Assembly: GCA_029251265.1 (NCBI GenBank)
Contig: JAQXDR010000085.1
Location: forward strand, 1-51,278
Source: Pseudoprimorskyibacter sp.
GTDB taxonomy: Bacteria > Pseudomonadota > Alphaproteobacteria > Rhodobacterales > Rhodobacteraceae
Reading direction: 5' to 3'
DNA: 51,278 nt
A program made the position numbers and the translations under genes. Shown piece after piece: positions 48,618 through 51,278 of this stretch (positions are counted from its first letter, which is position 1; every line of letters begins with the position of its first letter). A model generated the notes under the pieces. It was not told the origin of the DNA. It saw only the letters and a program-made list of their open reading frames with translations, and did not search any database.

Positions 48618-49613
48618 CTAAACGGAGGGGACGTCGACCGTTTGACCGGTTTTCATAGACTGCGTTGCCGCCTCTGCAACGGCCAATGCTGCAACGCCTT
48701 CTTCAAGGGTCGCTGGAACCGGAGTGCCTGACTGGACAGCATCAACAAATTGCGCCCATTCAATTTCATAGGCACGCATGTAACGTTCCAGGAAAAAATA
48801 GACGGGCTTGGCAGATATCACGCCCTCTGAACCTGCTCTGCTGATCGTGGATTCGGTTACATTGTCGGCCTGCAATAATCCCTTGGAGCCAAGAATTTCT
48901 ATTCTTTGGTCATACCCGTAGGCAGCCCGCCGACTGTTGCGGATCACGCACAACCGACCGTCGGCATAATGCAGCGTCGCGACTGCGGTATCGACGTCGC
49001 CTGCAGCCCCTATTGCGGGATCAACCAAGGCGCTGCCATGTGCTGTGACTTTCACAGGCCGTGCGCCCATCAGCCATTGAGCAATGTCCAGATCATGAAT
49101 CATCATGTCCCGAAAGATCCCACCAGACACTTTGATATATTCAACAGGAGGGGGTGCGGGATCAAAAGATGTGATCGACAGCAGCTCTGCCACGCCGATA
49201 TCCCCGGCGTCATAGCTGGTCTTGAGCGCGGCAAAGTTGGGATCAAACCGGCGGTTAAAGCCGACCATCACAGGCTGGCCACTGGCCTGCGATTTGGTCA
49301 GGCAGGCCTGTGCACGGGCCAGATCCAGATCCACTGGTTTTTCGCACAACACGGCTTTGCCTGCCGCAGCGGCCGCTTCGATCAAATCGGAATGCGTATC
49401 GGTCGACGTGGCAATAAGCACCGCATCAATGGTCGGATCGGTGAGGATTGCATCGATATCACGCACGGCCGCACCGGCCTGCTCGGCCAGCTCTTGCGCA
49501 GCCGGAGCATGGACATCAGCCACAGCAACAAGGCGGCTGCCCGAATGGGCTGCGATAGATTTTGCGTGCACACGCCCTATCCGCCCTGCCCCGAGTAAAG
49601 CGACTGAAAGCAT
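48618..49613 (-). CDS. iolG: Inositol 2-dehydrogenase
   Basis: A 331-residue Gfo/Idh/MocA oxidoreductase that oxidises myo-inositol to 2-keto-inositol with NAD. It shows VALLGAGRIGRVHAKSI (NAD site), the conserved CEKPVDLD motif with the catalytic-site Lys, and MIHDLDIAQWLMG with the catalytic His. It is the promoter-proximal gene of the cluster; iolC follows 13 bases later. The start ATG at 49613 leaves a 143-base divergent interval to the LacI-type regulator gene. Confidence 0.93.
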   Translation of the reverse strand: MLSVALLGAGRIGRVHAKSIAAHSGSRLVAVADVHAPAAQELAEQAGAAVRDIDAILTDPTIDAVLIATSTDTHSDLIEAAAAAGKAVLCEKPVDLDLARAQACLTKSQASGQPVMVGFNRRFDPNFAALKTSYDAGDIGVAELLSITSFDPAPPPVEYIKVSGGIFRDMMIHDLDIAQWLMGARPVKVTAHGSALVDPAIGAAGDVDTAVATLHYADGRLCVIRNSRRAAYGYDQRIEILGSKGLLQADNVTESTISRAGSEGVISAKPVYFFLERYMRAYEIEWAQFVDAVQSGTPVPATLEEGVAALAVAEAATQSMKTGQTVDVPSV

Positions 49614-49639
49614 GCGAATCTCCTTTTATTGCGAACCTG

Positions 49640-49653
49640 ATTTTTTAAAAAAT
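49640..49653. promoter_or_regulatory. AT palindrome in the iol/regulator interval
   Basis: ATTTTTTAAAAAAT is a perfect 14-base palindrome in the 143-base interval between iolG and the LacI-type gene, close to the iolG start. It could be a promoter AT tract or part of an operator; most LacI operators have a central CG, which this lacks. A separate match, GCGAACCTG near 49631-49639, echoes CGCAGGTT near 49738 in the other orientation. Confidence 0.3.
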
Positions 49654-49756
49654 ATCTCTGACGTTAAGCTTTCCCGCAAGGCCTATTCTGCACGCGCGAG
49701 CAGTGACCCTATCAAGGTGGGTATGCACAATGGATTTCGCAGGTTAGGGTTCGCGG

Positions 49757-50761
49757 ATGGGAGAGGATACCTACAAACCGCTATCGGCCATAACTGCCGA
49801 TGATGTTGCCTCCGAGGCAGGAGTATCGCGTTGGACGGTAGCGCGTGCCTTCAAACCTGGTGCGCCAGTGTCAAAACGGACGCGCGATCGTGTTATGGCA
49901 GCCGCAGACCGACTTGGGTATGCTCCCAATCTTTTGGCAGCTAGTCTGGCGTCGGACCGCAGCGGACTGGTTGCCCTGTTGGTTGATGATTTCGAAAACC
50001 CCCATCGGCTGGTGATGATTGAACGATTGTCCCGCAGTTTGCAGGGGGCAGGTTTTGTGACCCTTTTGCTGAATATGACCGATGCGACAGAGGCACTGCT
50101 AAGTGCAAGCCAACGTCGGGTAGATGCCGCAGTAATGATTGGCAACGGATACGACGAAGACATCTTGGAAACCGCTCTCGGGGCGCGCCGATTGCGCAAA
50201 CTGATCGTATTTGCACGCGAGGCGTTGAATCCCGAGACCCTGTCAATCTACTGCGATGATGCCCTTGCCATGTCCGAGATAGCGACGCACCTACACAATC
50301 GGGGCTACCAAAAACCGTTGTTTCTCGCCGGGCCGGATTTCAGATCCACGGTCCTCGGACGCAGGGCAGCATTTGAATCCGCATGGAGCTCTTTGGGTCA
50401 CAAAGTGCCTGCGGGCATTGCCTCAAAATCCTACGGGTTTGGTCATGCCCATTCGGCGATGTTGCGCGCATGGACAGATGGTGAGCGCCCGGATGTAGTG
50501 GTTTGTGAAAACGATAGCATGGCGATGGGCGTTATGGATGCCTTGCGCAGCGATCTTGGATTGAATGTACCAACAGATGTGGCCGTGACAGGCTTTGACG
50601 ACACACCAACCGCGGGCATACCCGCGTATGGGCTGACCACATACCGCCAGCCTCTTATGGCTATGGCCGATGCATTGACCCAGATGTTGTTAGACGGATC
50701 AGACACCGCAATGACGCGGATCGCACTGCGGGGCACATTCGTTGCACGCAGCAGCACCTAG
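49757..50761 (+). CDS. LacI-family regulator of the inositol cluster
   Basis: A 334-residue LacI/GalR regulator: helix-turn-helix ITADDVASEAGVSRWTVARA with hinge LGYAPNLLAASLAS, and a periplasmic-binding-protein-like effector domain (GLVALLVDDFENPHRLVMIE, VTGFDDTPTAGIPAYGLTT). Ala replaces Ser in the usual SRATVSRAL, giving WTVARAF. It is divergent from iolG, so it most likely represses the iol operon in the absence of an inositol-derived inducer; this is inferred from position. The start is the ATG at 49757. Confidence 0.88.
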   Translation: MGEDTYKPLSAITADDVASEAGVSRWTVARAFKPGAPVSKRTRDRVMAAADRLGYAPNLLAASLASDRSGLVALLVDDFENPHRLVMIERLSRSLQGAGFVTLLLNMTDATEALLSASQRRVDAAVMIGNGYDEDILETALGARRLRKLIVFAREALNPETLSIYCDDALAMSEIATHLHNRGYQKPLFLAGPDFRSTVLGRRAAFESAWSSLGHKVPAGIASKSYGFGHAHSAMLRAWTDGERPDVVVCENDSMAMGVMDALRSDLGLNVPTDVAVTGFDDTPTAGIPAYGLTTYRQPLMAMADALTQMLLDGSDTAMTRIALRGTFVARSST

Positions 50762-50932
50762 TACAGGCCAGCACGGATCCGTAAAACGGGCATATGACAG
50801 AGAATCAAACATAGTGTCTGTGGCGCTCGTGCATGGGCAGGGTCAACAAACAGCGCTGCGCAACAGATATCGCCCCCCTTCCATTTTCCGAGCGAAACGC
50901 ATATCCCACCCGAAACGCAAGGGAGCCGCGTC

Positions 50933-51278
50933 ATGAGCCTAAATACCTTCGGACATCTCTTTCGCGTCACAACATGGGGCGAAAGCCACGGACCTGCCTT
51001 GGGCGCAACCGTTGATGGCGTGCCACCGGGCATTCCAATCTCGGAATCCACAATCCAGCACTGGCTGGACCGTCGCAAACCAGGACAGAACAAATACACC
51101 ACGCAGCGTCGTGAACCAGACGCTGTGAAAATCCTGTCCGGAACATTCGAAGGCCTGACCACCGGCACCTCTGTCCAGCTTATGATCGAAAATACGGATC
51201 AGCGCTCCAAAGACTATTCCGAGATTTCTGAAAAGTTCCGCCCGGGCCATGCCGATATCACCTACTGGCAGAAATACG
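50933..51278 (+). CDS. aroC: Chorismate synthase, 3' end outside the window
   Basis: The frame opens at ATG 50933 with GGGAG upstream and stays open to the window end (115 codons). The start [20 protein letters not shown] and the following [29 protein letters not shown] and GTTTGTSV-like block are the N-terminal signatures of chorismate synthase, which forms chorismate from EPSP using reduced FMN. Only about a third of the usual 360 residues is visible. Confidence 0.93.
   Translation, partial: MSLNTFGHLFRVTTWGESHGPALGATVDGVPPGIPISESTIQHWLDRRKPGQNKYTTQRREPDAVKILSGTFEGLTTGTSVQLMIENTDQRSKDYSEISEKFRPGHADITYWQKY

Overview
The window looks like a chromosomal segment of a Rhodobacteraceae (Roseobacter-group) alphaproteobacterium. 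The evidence is the gene content and protein flavour: a TIGR02302/DUF4175 giant protein next to lysA, argH followed by a tiny lipoprotein gene, AMP nucleosidase, an HspQ/SLT-lipoprotein/gyrB block, a DUF1127 protein, an IolC-DUF2090 fusion and agmatinase. This assignment is inference; no rRNA or tRNA gene is visible to confirm it. Most of the window is compact housekeeping and catabolic DNA, broken by four decayed stretches where old mobile DNA and dead genes have accumulated.

Layout. 1-3.4 kb is a decayed island: a partial unknown gene, a lipase-like gene carrying two in-frame stops, an IS66-type orfA relic, a 2-oxoglutarate oxygenase-like gene and a transposase tail. 3.4-17.8 kb is ordinary chromosome: small stress/membrane genes, dapD, a PLP serine/threonine dehydratase divergent from a LOG-family gene, a CapD/FlaA1-type sugar dehydratase, asd, beta-carbonic anhydrase, a degenerate HPt-like protein, an M17 aminopeptidase plus NlpC/P60 peptidase pair, agmatinase, and the argH-lipoprotein-DUF2834 operon divergent from a TlpA-like thioredoxin. 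18-22.3 kb holds a TetR-aldolase-SDR operon divergent from amn, then an HU gene. 22.4-25.1 kb holds a sulfatase interrupted by a single amber codon, an SDR fragment and a gene-poor stretch. 25.1-31.7 kb holds a flotillin/YqiJ pair, hspQ, an SLT lipoprotein and gyrB. 31.7-33.3 kb is an accessory pocket with a repeat-containing unknown protein and an insertion-sequence end. 33.3-36.8 kb is a TPP-riboswitch-controlled thiBPQ thiamine importer. 36.8-38.3 kb is decayed DNA with a dead membrane-protein gene, ending in a DUF1127 gene. 38.3-42.2 kb is lysA plus TIGR02302. 42.4-50.8 kb is a myo-inositol catabolism cluster (iolG-iolC/DUF2090-iolD, small membrane protein, iolB, a second Gfo/Idh oxidoreductase) under a divergent LacI-type regulator. 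The window ends inside aroC.

Functional links: three lysine/diaminopimelate-branch enzymes (asd, dapD, lysA) are scattered rather than clustered. The iol cluster covers inositol oxidation, ring opening, isomerisation, phosphorylation and probable aldol cleavage, but no dehydratase gene (iolE) lies in it. I see no CRISPR array, no intact transposon, no phage structural module and no clear new defence system. The most informative oddities are the single-stop sulfatase, the two multi-stop pseudogenes whose frames are otherwise kept, and the repeat protein at 32.2-33.0 kb.
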